Shown here: positions 10,312 through 22,000 of the stretch, piece by piece
How positions within the stretch are numbered: the stretch's first letter is position 1
Layout: each line of letters starts with the position of its first letter
Assembly: GCF_004011695.2 (NCBI RefSeq)
Contig: NC_082413.1
Span: forward strand, 1,880,961 to 1,944,960
Length of the DNA: 64,000 bases
From: Ascochyta rabiei
Lineage: Eukaryota > Ascomycota > Dothideomycetes > Pleosporales > Didymellaceae
Direction: 5' to 3'
Position numbers and translations under genes: made by a program
Notes under the pieces: model-generated
What the model was told of the DNA's origin: nothing
Databases searched by the model: none
The model's input: only the letters and a program-made list of their open reading frames with translations

Positions 10312-12658
10312 TCACAAGCCCATATTCGGTTGTAATTCGCTCATTTCATGAAGCTGTTCCAAGCCTAAGAAGCTTGGATCGAGAGGTAACGCATCAGTGG
10401 ACAGATCCCACAGCATCAAGCCTTCAAACACATTGCTGTCAGTTCGGAACGCATTCGCCGTGGGCCCTTCCTGCCGCTGGAAGGTAAACGGCAGCTCTGA
10501 TGAGACCCCGTGAGCGTGGCCATTCCCATAGGATGTTGAAGAGCTTGAGTTATAGGTTAGAGTTTCAGTCGATGGCATGGATCGTGTCTGTGTGCCTGAT
10601 CTAGCCAGTGTTGCCTGGACATGATCTACTAGTATACCCAATTGATGCGCTCCCGTCTCTGCCATGACGCTACCTAGAGACATCATCTCGAGTTGGCGCC
10701 GGGCCTCCTTGATAGCTCGCAGGCACTGGCTTTGGGAGATATCGATCATGTTTGGAGACAGCGGGCTATGCAGGCTGAAGAAATTGATGTGTTCCAGATC
10801 TTGCATGCCATTCGAATCACAGGCTTGTAGTATGCACAGGCTCAAGACTACCGCCGTCTCAAAATGATAGAAAATAACCAACGATAGCTTGGTCTGGTTG
10901 AAGCTCATCATTGCATGCAGTGATGTGACGCTTTGGAATAAGCCCATCGCAGCGGTGGCCAGTGTGTGCCGGTGCTGGGTGACGAGGGCCATCCTGGAAT
11001 TTGGCAGGCTGCGTAGGTGATGCTGGTCTAAACGGAGCAGTTGCCTGAAGTTGTGCATGACTGACTCGAAGAGAGCGACATGGAACAATACTCTTTGGCG
11101 AGGAAGTTCGGGTATGTGCTTGTCCCAATCGGTGTTCGGTTCCAAGGCAAACGGGGCAGGGAGTTCTGGAAGGAACTCATTACAAAACCTCTGATAACGT
11201 TCTTCAGCAATAACGGGATCGTACGGCCGAGCCCCAGGGGCGCTATTGCCGGCTTCGAGCTTCTTCCAGAACCGTACCAGTTGTGCTTGAAGTACTCTCT
11301 CGGTGAACAGGTCCGGTGCTTGGAGGTTGGCGATGGTGGGGTGCAGATGCATCTGCGGCAGACTTACGGTGCAGTACGCATCTACAAGAAACGGAACGCG
11401 GTCAAGGGCTTTTGCAAGGCGACTAACGACATCGTTAGCATATGAAGGGAGAATTCGGATTCCCGTAAACTAACTAGTCCCAAACGTACAGGTTGCAGAA
11501 CATCCTGCGCCGCAATTCTCTTTCTAGATCGTCCATGCCATCGTCGCCCCGCTTCGGAGGCTCCCTATGGAGTCCTACCTCCTGAGCTTCTCTGATGGCG
11601 CAACACAGAGTAGCCCAGGACAACTTGATGCGGCTGTCGCATTCATAACACATGGCCGTAAAAGCCATGTACTGAACCCGCACGAGCGACCCACGTAGCA
11701 CTGCGGCGTTGCAGATGCCTTCAAGTCGTCCAGCGAGCCGGTCACAGTTACTCCGAATATCAGACAGTGGTCTACCCTTGATCGTATCTACAGTATACTT
11801 TTGCGACGGTAGGAAGTGGGAAGCGTATGCGCAGATTCGCAGCATCAAGACAGCGAACTCCAGGTCTGCGACCCGGCTTATTGTATCCATTTTCCACCAG
11901 TCCTCGTATTGTGCAAGCAGGCGAGGCGGATGGACGATCTGGTTGATCCAATTGATGTCTTCGAAGAAGTACTGTATCAGGAAGTCCACGATGCCTCGAG
12001 CTGGCAGATCCTTTAGTTCTTGTTGGACGTCGTTGATGAGGGTGGACGGCATCATCGTGTTGTACTCATGTGGTTTGCTCCTGTCGTGCAATCCGCACTT
12101 GACACATATATCAGCAGGGATACATAGGCAGGTGGACACACAACGGGGGGTGGCACAGCTGCGAGAATTTCAAGGCAGGAGAAACGAAGACCAGCACCCC
12201 GGGTTTACTCACTTGGCGTAGGAGGGCCCATGTATTGGATTCGCTTTCTTCAAAGTACCCGTAAACGTTGACCAGTGTTGGCAGGGCTTGGTTGTTTCTG
12301 CTTTCGGATCTCTCTTCCCCACTCTCCATCTCTTCCCAGGGTGGGCTTGCACGTCGTTCTGCCATACCCGCGGTAGGATCGTCAAATTGCAACATTTTAT
12401 TGCGATAAGAATCTGATTCGTGCGTAGGACTGTCTGTGGTTCTAGAAACCCGTGGTTGAGGTTTCGATACATAGGTACATAGTTCGGGACGACGTCTTCG
12501 TGTGCAATGGTCGCAAGGATATTGTCGGTTACACTAGCAGAAGATTTTGGTGTCAGTTTCGGGGTTGGGGCGTGCGACGCCTTGCGTACCTTTTGTTTCT
12601 TCGAGTAGCAAGGTATGCAGGAGAGTACGGCACGTTTTCGTAGTGCCTTTTCTGACAT
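10312..12658 (-). CDS. Zn2Cys6 fungal-type transcription factor (4 exons, 707 aa)
   Basis: Model: exons 12658-12590, 12533-12213, 12097-11475 and 11422-10312, with introns of 56, 115 and 52 bp. The total of 708 codons is in frame. After the first intron is removed, residues 14-42 form C-x2-C-x6-C-x5-C-x2-C-x8-C, a complete binuclear zinc cluster. That intron falls exactly between residue 23 and the third Cys. A basic TRRRRPEL stretch completes the DNA-binding domain. The middle part (about residues 150-400) resembles the fungal transcription-factor homology domain, including an LYVWD...LDRVPF segment rejoined across the third intron. It is a nuclear DNA-binding regulator and probably controls the neighbouring oxidoreductase genes. 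The targets are inferred from position and shared promoter motifs. Confidence 0.88.
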
Positions 12659-13151
12659 TGTCCGGTCGGACTTATGAAAAGCAATGGCGAATGGAATCTT
12701 CTGAGCGACGCTGGCTCTACGCCGTGAGTAACAAATGGGCGATGTGTGTAACTTTACTCTGCCGGGTATGAGAGTCCAAGCTACCTAGGCAGTAACGAAC
12801 TGCTGATCTATGTCCCTCTTTGATCCGCTCCGCTTACTCTTCACACTGTGTTATTCAGCATTATTCATAAGTAAGAATCTGCATCGACGCCCTGTCACTA
12901 GGCACTGCATGTAGTTGATAGGGTGAACGCAGTGAGATTTTGGCGTCTTTGGAAGCGGCTGCGGAACGGGACGACCCCCAGCAAAGATTCCAGAAGTCTC
13001 ATATTCTTCGATTACAATCTGTAGAAGCTTGAAAAGAAGCGCACTGTACGTTCTATGTGTATGTAAAGTAAAAAGAAAGCGCAAATGTGCCGCTACTATA
13101 GGTACTCATCCAATGACCGTTCTAACCCTTCCTTGAATCCGATAGCCTAGA
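12659..13151. other. Intergenic between regulator and FAD oxidase
   Basis: It holds the regulator promoter (a TCCGGTCGGA CCG-N2-CGG-type site lies just upstream of its ATG, about 12660-12670) and the 3' flank of the FAD oxidase. A small minus-strand open frame here (12851-13084) has no recognisable features and I do not call it. Confidence 0.45.
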
Positions 13152-14901
13152 CTAGACTAGTTTGAAGCCGCCGGGAACCAATTCCTGAAACACGCGGGTC
13201 GGGTCGTACTTCCTACTGGCCGCCTGCAGCTTACTGTAAGTCACAGCCCCATAACTTTGCAGCGGCATCTGCGTGCTGAAGGCATCGTTAAGGAAGTAAA
13301 AAGGTAGGTGCAAGGCCTGAGACTTGGTGTACTCTTCAACCTCAGCTAGGGCGTCCAGCATGATACTCTCCGCTTCAGCGTCATCTTGGGCCAAGTTCCA
13401 TCCTGAGCTAACCACGAACCCTATAAGAACTCTTGTTAGTCGGCAATACCAAGAGGAGTGCTTCCTACGTACACAGCTGCGGCTGGTCCGCAACGCCCAT
13501 CGGATCCGATCCGCGTGCACGGGCCTCCTCCACCATAGATACTGAGATTGGCTGTGGCATAAGCATGATATCTCCACCTTCGAGCTTTCGCATTCGCGGG
13601 ATGTATTTGTGGCATATTTGTTCAATCTCCAAATAGGCCTCCTTGTCGTACAACAAGTCTGTGGTGGCATAGGTAAACCTGGTCATGTTGTAGGGAATCG
13701 GTGCTGTCACCATGGCCGCAAACGTGTCCCAAACCTGCGTTAAGTCTTGGATAACTGGAATATCGTAAAAAGCTTCGAACGCTTCGGGCCTCTCCACAGG
13801 TTCCAGATAGGAAAACTGCGCGACAACTGCGTCCGCGATAAGCCCGACATAAGGCAAGATGGCAGACTTCTTGTCCAGCTGACCCTTCGCTTGGTAGTCC
13901 GCCAAGGCAGCCATGAACTGCGCTGAGGCATTTCCTGGGAAGATCATGGAACCTCCCCATATCTTACCGAGTGGGTACGTCCTCTGTACGATATGCGTAA
14001 CAATGCCTGTTGATTGTAAGCAACATGCTGTAGATGCGGACGAGGACACCAACCAAAATTGTTCGCGCCAGCTTTGACGGCAAAGTACAGATCAGAATTT
14101 TCCTCCTCACTGGCGATGACGATGGAGCCATCAGCCAGAACCATTTCATACGAGAGCACATTTTGTGCAGCCCAACCATAAGCATTAGATAAGTGCGAAA
14201 GCCCACCTGCAGCAATTCAGTATGTTCGTCATATCCGAAGGTTGCACAACAGCTTACCTCCAAGGGTGAGAGCCAACCCAACGCTGCCGGTGCGGCCGCC
14301 AACGACGGTCCGTCCCTGTGCGTTCACGTGTCGATAGACATCTTGCCAGAGGTTACCAAATCCGGAGCGCTGGGTTTGAGCGTCTGCATTATACTCCAAC
14401 GTCTTGATGCCAGCCAATGAAATGAGGACGCCCCCGTCAATGTTGGCGAAGTACTCCATTGGCGAATGCCCTCCGCTTCGGATGGCAAATTTCGCCTGTA
14501 CGAAAGTGGCGACCTTGACGCCTAGAGAAACACCTTTAACATCATTCGGTGTATAGATGCACGCTGGGTTCTTTGGTGCCGTTGCTGAACTGGAAGTTGA
14601 TGTCAGTCCAGAACGGATGCCGGATGTGGACATTCACTCACGCGTGTGCCTTATCGATCTGCGTATACAGTTCCCCATCACTAGGAAACACGACTGCAGT
14701 CTGATTGGATGCTTCCAGAATTGCGCAAGCGAGATGTACTCCTCCAGTGTGTCTGGTTTCTCCGTTTATTGCTGCAGGGTTTATTGCATTCGATTTCAAG
14801 AACTTGTTTAAGTTCTGAGCTTCTTGGCGATGCGGTCCAGAATGTCCGACGACGGTTGGGGTAATCCCAAGGCTCAACAAATTCAAGATAATGAAACGCA
14901 T
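13152..14901 (-). CDS. Secreted BBE-like FAD-linked oxidoreductase (5 exons, 515 aa)
   Basis: Model: exons 14901-14642, 14589-14258, 14206-14054, 14006-13473 and 13420-13152, with introns of 47-52 bp. The sum is 516 codons with all phases matching. An N-terminal hydrophobic stretch (residues 1-20) looks like a signal peptide. The FAD_binding_4 domain has RSGGHS with His128, the usual residue for 8-alpha-histidyl FAD attachment. A second Cys linkage is not seen in the GGRTGSVG segment, so monocovalent flavin is likely. LTLGGGLSHLS...YGWAAQNV and the C-terminal GWNL/YDP...F regions fit berberine-bridge-enzyme-like oxidases, at their usual length near 500 aa. It would oxidise a small-molecule substrate; which one is unknown. 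It is divergent from the P450 gene across a 593-bp shared promoter. Confidence 0.88.
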
Positions 14902-15494
14902 CTTGTCAGATTGGCGTGATGTCAGTCAATGCTGAGAAATGAAAGAGAACTAAATGAATTGTTAGACAAACTGTTTGGATGAGCTCTCGTGTGTTCTTTT
15001 ATCCAACTCCAAGCACGTCAACATATATACTAATCCTCTTTCCCTCCATCTTGGCTCGGCCTTGAACTAAAACGCCACGACTACCAGCAAACAAGCCTAA
15101 GGGTCCATCAGCGGGCGTAACCACAGTGGAGACAGCTACGTCTGCGTAAAACCCTCCACGATGCTCACCAAGTACCATGGGAGGATCTGATATCCAAGAG
15201 ACATGACGCAGCTGAAGAAAGTCGCCCCAGGGCGCCTTACGGATTTAACCGATCGGCCGATTTTTCTCGGCTCTACCACCAACAGGCGTGGCGCCACATT
15301 TTAACGAATGTTCGGCTGACTCAGATTACAGATTCGGCTCGAAGACTAGCGTTCTACCACTGGGCATCCGGTAGATGTTCCTTGGTGTGCTCTGAAGGTT
15401 GGGTACGACGAGGACTTTGCACCGAAGCTCTGAAGTTACCATGTCAAAGCTCAATGGCACTTACGAGCTTTCACTGTCGCTCTGAATTCAGATT
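14902..15494. promoter_or_regulatory. Bidirectional promoter between FAD oxidase and P450
   Basis: 593 bp separate two divergent starts. It contains TCGGCT at 15267-15272, 15312-15317 and 15334-15339, the palindrome ATCGGCCGAT at 15252-15261, and TCGGCC at 15056-15061. A TATATA stretch lies near 15021-15028 on the FAD-oxidase side. The repeated half-site matches the inverted repeat upstream of the dehydrogenase. Co-regulation by the nearby Zn2Cys6 factor is inferred. Confidence 0.55.
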
Positions 15495-17279
15495 ATGTTT
15501 GTCCCTGGCAATATGGGCTGGCTCGTGCTGAGTTGCGGCCTTTTTGTTGCCTACTGGGTTCTACTGGCCATCTACCGCCTTCACTTCCACCCGTTATCAC
15601 GATATCGGGGACCAAGGGTAGCCGCAGTGTCGAACTCATGGTACGAGTGGTATTGGAATTATCATCTCAACGGACAAATGATATTTGAGATTCAGAGGTT
15701 ACACAAGCAATACGGTAAGCTAGAAGCCTGCTTGGAGACCGCACATTGCTAACGACTAGCTCAGGACCGGTGGTACGGATAGGCGTGAACGATCTCAGCA
15801 TAGACGACCCTGAAGTCTATCAGGCGATGACCAAAGTGAGCTCGGGCTTCACGAAAGATCCTCATTTCTATCGATGCATCTCGTTTCCAGGAACGTCGAT
15901 TGGAGAGACCGATCCCGCAAAGAGCCGAATTCGTCGCAAAGTGCTAACACCCGCTCTGTCTGGCACCCGAGTCCAAGAGCTCGCCCCCGCGATCCTCGGT
16001 AAGGTAGAACGGCTACTAAGAAGGGTGGACCTCTGTGCACAGTCTGCAAAGACCATCTGCATCACCAGCGCTTGCAAAGCACTTACCATGGATATCATCT
16101 CCAAGATTGTTCTCGGGCGTGAGATTGGATGCATCGAAGAGCCCGACTTCAGAAACAGTTTCATCGAGAACTTGAATGCAGCTTTCGAAACGGGATGGAT
16201 CGCAACTGCCTTCCCCAGGTTAGCTACGCTCGCACTCTGGATGGCTTCGATGAGCGACTTCTCGGTCATTCCTAATCCTCTTATCGATTTCAAACGGGTG
16301 AGGCGGGTGCGGCTACTCACTCATAGACCACATTGCTAACAACATGTGCAGAAATGTCGAGCCATCACCAAGAGCTACCTGGAAGTTTTCGATACACATT
16401 CAGACGTCTACGTAGCCCGCAAAGACGTCAACGTGCCATCAGCCATTGCAACCCATGCCGACAGATCAGCTGTGATAGACATGCTCATGGATCCCCTCAC
16501 CGTCAAAGGCCACACCGTACCAAGCCTAGAACAGCTAAACGACGAGGCTGTGATACTTCTCACCGCAGGTAACGACACCACTTCGAACTCGATGATCTTC
16601 GGTCTCTATCAAATCTGCAACAACATGTGTGTATACAAAACCCTATTCCAGGAACTGCAGGGACGCTTTCCCTCAGTCGACCAGCAGATCACCTACGAAG
16701 ATGCAAAGCAGCTCCCGTATCTAGTGTGTAACCCACCCATCACCTCCGCTCTTCGAGTCAAGCTCACCACGTCGTGTGTACAGACAGCTACCATCAAAGA
16801 GATCTTACGACTAGGTACCCCTCTACCTGGTCGTCTCCCACGCTTGATCCCATCTTCCGGTTTTCAACTCTACGGTCAGGACCTGCCTCCGAAAGTAAGA
16901 TGATTCCTCAACCCGCCTTGCATCCCACACCGCTGACGCACCAACAGACGAGCATCCATACATCGCCCTACCTACTCAATCGCCATCCCAGCATCTGGGA
17001 TAACCCAAACGACTTCAACCCTGACAGATGGCTCAGGAAGAATTCCCGAGACCTGGACAAGTATCTTGCAACCTTCAACAGGGGTGCGAGACAATGTCTC
17101 GGCAAGGAGTGGGTACACTCCTATCAAATCGCAGGCTTGTGGCAAGATTACTAATTGACGGGATGACTAGTCTTGCGTGGTGCGAACTCTGGGTCTTCTT
17201 CGCGAACTTATTTCGCCGGTATCATATCAAGACGCTACCAGCGAATATGCAATGGCGGGATTTAATCTTAGTAAAGTAA
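15495..17279 (+). CDS. Cytochrome P450 monooxygenase (6 exons, 501 aa)
   Basis: Model: exons 15495-15714, 15765-16297, 16352-16723, 16784-16894, 16948-17108 and 17171-17279, with introns of 50-62 bp. The sum is 502 codons in frame. Residues about 7-27 form a membrane anchor, followed by an LHPLSRYRGP-like proline region, so it should sit in the ER membrane. The I-helix AGNDTTS is at residues 323-329, ExxR at Glu381-Arg384, and the heme-binding FNRGARQCLG at residues 455-464 with Cys462 as heme ligand. It is a typical fungal secondary-metabolism P450; substrate unknown. The last splice, giving GKDLAWCEL after the heme box, is the least certain. Confidence 0.88.
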
Positions 17280-17671
17280 GTATCTAAGTTACAATGTGCG
17301 TTCGCTGTACGGGTACTAAGAGAGGCTTAGGTTCAAGGATAACCTGTGCGCAGAGGTTGAGAAAAGGGCAGATTAGAAGGCAATTGGAAGGTTTACATGT
17401 CTGGAATCTTTGTCTAGCTACACAAACGCGATCTCCCAAATCTTCTTGATAGGCTAGTTCTGAACATTGGTGAAAGCGGCGAGGATTAGGACTTAGGGAT
17501 CAATAACGTGGGAGCACACTGACCAGATGGGCGTCGTACATTGCGTTCTCCTCCTCGTTATCTTAGGCTAGCTCGTATTCGGACTATTATTACAATACTT
17601 CACTTAGTCCGTGTATCTACTATATCGCGCGCTAACACCACTTAGGCGTATATATAATTCTTTGCATTTAA
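17280..17671. other. Intergenic, nothing recognised
   Basis: This is the 3' flank of the P450. Composition is ordinary and shifts toward TpA-rich at the right edge. I see no gene, repeat or RNA in it. Confidence 0.4.
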
Positions 17672-18462
17672 TTGTCTTATCAGATTCATGCTGCTGTTCT
17701 GGATGGTAGCTACAGGCCGGCATCTACCCAGGACAATTACAGAAACAGCCTTCATAGATCTCCGTCCTACCTCCAAGCTCCCACCGCTGACTTAGATGCA
17801 TGTAGCTCAGTAGTTCCGGTGCCCTCCTCAAGCTGCACACTTTCAAAGATGAAATCTTTTCACTCCTCACGCCAGTCATTAAGACTTCTTTCAGTAATGT
17901 ACAAGCCGTCTACAAGCGGCATACTCTCAAGGAAACCTTTATAGAGGACTGTCAATGGGTCGTCTCCAGCTATGCTCCTCAGCATGTCTGGAAGCCACTC
18001 CGGCAGGTGGCACGGCAAGGGAAACGTGCGCAATAAATCGACCAGTTCCGTTATGCTTGGTGGGAGACAGATGTTTCGTTGTTGATAACCCTCAATCAAT
18101 TTGGTCTGCATGCGCACTGCAGCGGATAATTAAGTCCAGACACATTGATCACTATCATCCTCAAAGTGGAGGGAGATAAGACTTAGTGGCCAGGCCTTTT
18201 GCACCAAGACGGCGCGCTTCGTCTAGCAATGGGATCAATGCTCTGAATAGACTTTCAGCCTGGGCTCTGCGTTCCAGAAATTGACTAAAGCCTCCTCCTT
18301 AGCCCATCCGGCCTCCATGCGAAAGGGAGGCAGCACCGTACCCTTTCGCCCATCTTTCGATCTGTAATTTTGGGTCTGGTTTGTCAGAGGAACAAGACCT
18401 TGGGCGTGGCATTTGGGTGCATGTACAACGGCAGAATCTTCGCGTATCACATTTGATCCCAC
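17672..18462 (-). pseudogene. Unidentified coding remnant(s), minus strand
   Basis: Normal-composition sequence holds minus-strand open stretches at 18462-18235 (75 codons) and 18117-17860 (85 codons). Between them another reading frame continues in a plausible amphipathic helix (about 18285-18180), so frameshifts or introns would be needed to join them. I do not recognise a domain. It lies between the P450 gene and the LINE and could be an eroded member of the cluster. Existence of a gene is uncertain; function is unknown. Confidence 0.3.
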
Positions 18463-19398
18463 GTTGTTTAACGTGCTGAGGTGGATCGATTAATTGATTG
18501 ATTGATTAGTTTAACGTCCTGTGTGAGTCTAAGACTATATAAGACGAGAGCAGTTAAGCTACTCTAGTAATATAAGGAGTGTGTTTGTATAAAGGGATAG
18601 TAAATATATGTTTACAGTCCTATATTAAGAGCCTATGCTCTTAGTAATAAACAAAGGATTTTAGGTGTCTATTGTTTGTTGTAGGTACTACTCACGTGTA
18701 CCTACTTTAGTCTCTAAAATAAAAGCTAAGGTAGCTGTAGTTCCTTAGTTTGTGTGTAGTAGTAGGGCTATTGTTAGCCTTTGTCCTTATAGGCTGTCTT
18801 GCATTATTTTTCTTACTTCTCTATATTCTTTATAGCTAAGTAGAAGGTGTTATAATATTTATATGTAGGTGTAGATACATCTATTATTATCAACCTTCTA
18901 TATATTGTGTAGGTATGCCTTATTATAGCTATATCCTAACTTTAGTTAGTAATAGGCGCTTACTACCTCTCTCTTAGTGCTTTTTAGTAGTTTTATGTTA
19001 TTTGTTAGTTCTAGCTAGTATTTTGCTACATAGGTGCTAATTTTTCTTAGAACTACATTAGATGTGTAGGTGTCTAGTTTGTGTTACTACTCTTTTATTA
19101 TAATAGCTTTAATTTGTATTCTAGTTATAGAAGTGCTTGTTGTTTTAGAGGTAGGCCTCTTTTTAGTTGCTTCTTTCACTAGAGAGTCTGCTTTCTTATT
19201 TCCTACAATGTCTAAGTGTCCTAGGGCCTATTTAAGGCTAATCATAGCGCTATTGTTTTTAATAGTTTTAGCTGCTTTTGTGCAGCGTATTCGCTAAGCC
19301 TGTCCAGGCTTGTTTAAAGGAGGTTTTAGTCTTAGGACTACTGCCTAGTTATCTGCAGATACTTAGATGTCCTATATTACTGTAGCTTTAGTTGTTAG

Positions 19399-19559
19399 GC
19401 TCTCGGCCTTACTCTCAACCTTAGGCATGTGGATGTGTCCACCTCTAACCTGGGTAATGGCAAATAAGTACTGTTCTGGCCGCGGTCTCACTATTAAAGT
19501 GAGCATTGTTACCTTTTTAAGGCATGCTTGGCACGGTGGGCAGAGCCGTGGCCTTGACA
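19399..19559. repeat. 161-bp structured insert in the LINE RNase H region, not RIP-mutated
   Basis: Normal-composition DNA with TTAG on both sides (19395-19398 and 19560-19563, a possible 4-bp duplication) interrupts the RIP-mutated RNase H frame. It contains the stem-loop CTCACT-ATTAA-AGTGAG and a GC-rich near-palindrome around 19531-19553. At under 400 bp it would be too short for RIP. SINE-like or foldback identity is possible; no A/B box was confirmed. Confidence 0.45.
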
Positions 19560-20276
19560 TTAGTAGCTGCAATTTAAAAGCCTTTTATTATACCTTCTAG
19601 TTCTCTATTATATATAATTTAGCCTTTACTAATGTTATAGCTTATAGAATAGAATTCTTTAGCCTCTTACTTATAGTTTAGGACTGTAACTCCTACTTCT
19701 ATTCCTGTGCCTTTCTTTATAGAGGAAGCATCTATATAGATAGCTAGTACGTTGTTTCTTACTTTTTATAGCATCTGCGTTTTGTGTATTTTTACCTCTT
19801 CTTCTTTTAGTAGCCTTAGAATTTCAGCCTGGTATGCCAAAGCCTTGTTCCAGAGGTAGAAGTAGTAGTCTTTTAGTTTTTCTTCTCTTATACTAGGCGT
19901 AGCCTTTTCTTTAGACTATGTAATTTACATAAGCTGTATAGAAGGTTCTTTTTTTAGCCTAGTAAGAGTAACCTCTTCTTACTCTATACTAGAGTCTAGG
20001 CCTATATCTTATAGCGTAGACTTTAGCCTTATTGTAGTAATATAGATAGGGTAGTTCTTTAGTAGCTTTCTAGCTCTAAAGGCGTACTTTCTTATAGAGG
20101 TGTTTAGCCTTATAGTAGGAGAGGCTAGTACTGCTTCTACCTCTTAAAGTATTATAGGTAAGGTTTGAAAGGTGCCTAAGATTTTCCTAAGTATTAGGTT
20201 CTGTAGTCCTTGTAGTTGTTTTGCTATTCCTACTTATTACTTCTAAAAGACCAAGCAGCTATAGTCTACTATTGTG

Positions 20277-20417
20277 CCGGTGCACAGAGTAACTACCTCG
20301 GTAATGCTGGTGAACAGGGGGGATAACCTTGGCAATCCCTCAGATGCCAGGTATAAGAGGGGCATCCATCCATCTAATAGACGGACACCTTACCACCTAC
20401 CTCACTATTAATCTATT

Positions 20418-20483
<66 letters not shown>

Positions 20484-20521
20484 GATGTGCCTGCTAAACG
20501 AGATGCTTCGATACTTATACT
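20277..20521. repeat. About 245-bp non-RIP insert with CT microsatellite in the LINE RT-distal region
   Basis: The LINE frame is continuous on both sides (TSIV before, VDYSCLVF after) if this stretch is removed. The insert has a GGTATAAGAGGGGC stretch and a long CT run. Its boundaries are approximate and no target duplication is clear. It may be a solo LTR or SINE-like insertion. Confidence 0.4.
20419..20481. repeat. (CT)n microsatellite
   Basis: About 31 dinucleotide units with one TT interruption near 20426. The plus-strand open frame across it is an artefact of the repeat. Confidence 0.95.
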
Positions 20522-21135
20522 AGAACACTATGCTAGTAATACAGGCTAGGTATAGTTGTCTAAGGGCAGAAGGTGTAAGGCCTTTACTACTGTTTACTAG
20601 TTTACACATTCTATAGAAGGCGTTCCTTACCTAGCTAATCCTTATAGCAGCGTGCTCTTTAAACAAGAGTCTGTTGTTAATGTAGATTCCTAGCTATTTA
20701 ATAGTCTTTTTCAGTGCTATTGTAAACTTGTCTAGCAGAGTAAGGATAGAAATTTCTGCTTAATAGCTTGCAGTAAAGTAGATAAGTTTAATCTTTACTG
20801 CATTTAACTGTATTACACAGCTAGATTGTTTTGCAAATAGGCTAGCTATATCCCTTTCTAGTAGGTAGATGTTCTTCTTTAGACTTGTAGACAATTTTGT
20901 AATAGCTAGGTTGTTTAGGTTAGATAGCGAGTAGTTAGTAATCAACTTAAATAGGGGTCTGATATATATTAGAAACAGAATAAGTACGACAGGGCTTCTT
21001 TATAGAATTGCAGAGTATATATTACTAAAATTTTCTATTTCTCTATTAAAGAACAGTTAAAGTTAGCGCCTAGATAGGAATATTTAGATCTAGGCTATTA
21101 GACTGTAAGGTAGCTGTTAGATAGAATAAGCTCTA

Positions 21136-21926
21136 GCAAGGTCGGATCTGTACAATCGAGCAGCGACCAATAGGCTTAGCACACTAGCGAAAAAGCTAAA
21201 TCTCACTAAACACAGGGGAACAGCAACACACAACAATAATTAATATTATTAAGTTACCTTATTACACATTCATTATACTATCTAACAATTAAGAGTCTTA
21301 CTACTACAACTAACGTAAAATAGCACAATTAACCTACTATAACTCTATAAAAACGCTAAGGGACTATACAGACTACACAGGCTAGTTAATATAACTACAG
21401 GCTAGATACATAGTCTATAACATCTAGAACACAATAAATTTAAAATTAAGTGTCTAAGAAACACTAAAACTACTATCTATACGTGTGCCTATTGTTACAG
21501 GCTATACGCTAGCTTCTAGCATTAAAGTCCTAAAAAGACTAACCAAACTATTAACTAGAGGTTAGAAGGCTTTTAGGGAAGACCTTAAATATTACAAGAT
21601 ACTTCTTAAATAGTAGAAGAGTAATTAATATAAGTATAAGAAAGAACAGAGCAGTATATAATAATTTGTTGCGTTTATCTATTTAACTGTGTAACTACAC
21701 TTACTACGCACATGTTGTCTTCTAGACAAATTACTCTTACAGTAGATTACTAACCTGCAATTAACAGTTAGAATTAATAAACAAATTAAACAAGAACAAG
21801 CCTACAACAGATACTTCTTAGCTCTTAAGCTAATAAGAAGGACGTTATAATAGGACATATAGCTAGCTAAGTACAATAAGGCAGCTATAGAGGCAGAGAC
21901 ATATTAAGTTACTAAAATATTGTAAT
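21136..21926. other. RIP-mutated unclassified sequence
   Basis: TpA-rich sequence in which one plus-strand frame (about 21540-21910) reads as a Lys/Gln-rich, helix-forming protein with stops only at Gln-type positions. I do not recognise it. It may belong to a retrotransposon gag or to a DNA transposon accessory region. The first 30 bases look non-RIP and may mark the LINE 5' junction. Confidence 0.35.
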
Positions 21927-22000
21927 TAACGTACTCCACGGGCGAGTCGCCCACACAGGTGAGTTGCCTACTTTTGCTAAGCCCCTACTAAACCTCACCC
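21927..22000 (+). repeat. Solo TIR of a Fot1-like element
   Basis: It starts TAACGTACTCCACGGGCGAG and carries a duplicated internal GCGAGTCGCC/GTGAGTTGCC motif, then a stretch akin to TTTTGCTAAGCCC in the other families. No partner TIR was found downstream, so the element is truncated or this is a relic. Confidence 0.6.

Larger units (their letters stand above)
18484..21135 (-). mobile_element. Tad1-like non-LTR retrotransposon (LINE), 5'-truncated, RIP-mutated
   Basis: Read on the minus strand it gives the C-terminal half of a LINE reverse transcriptase (about 21100-20560), then an RNase H domain (about 19830-19060), a 3' UTR and a microsatellite-like ATTGATTGATT tail at 18484-18512. The RT box expected to be YADD/YVDD reads with Asn-Asn. 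The following segment (LAITKLSTSLKKN...) matches the post-active-site region of Tad/I-type elements. The RNase H retains YIDAS and SADNQA boxes and a KADSLVKEA C-terminal motif. The 3' 300 bp match the insert at 28801-29146 in opposite orientation. Two short non-RIP inserts interrupt it. Confidence 0.82.

Noticed and set aside
10859..11445. Several open frames overlapping the transcription factor on both strands
   Set aside because: They are alternate frames of the regulator exons, whose phases and zinc cluster fit only the chosen frame.
20329..20523. Plus-strand frame with a Leu-Ser repeat
   Set aside because: It is the translation of the CT microsatellite.
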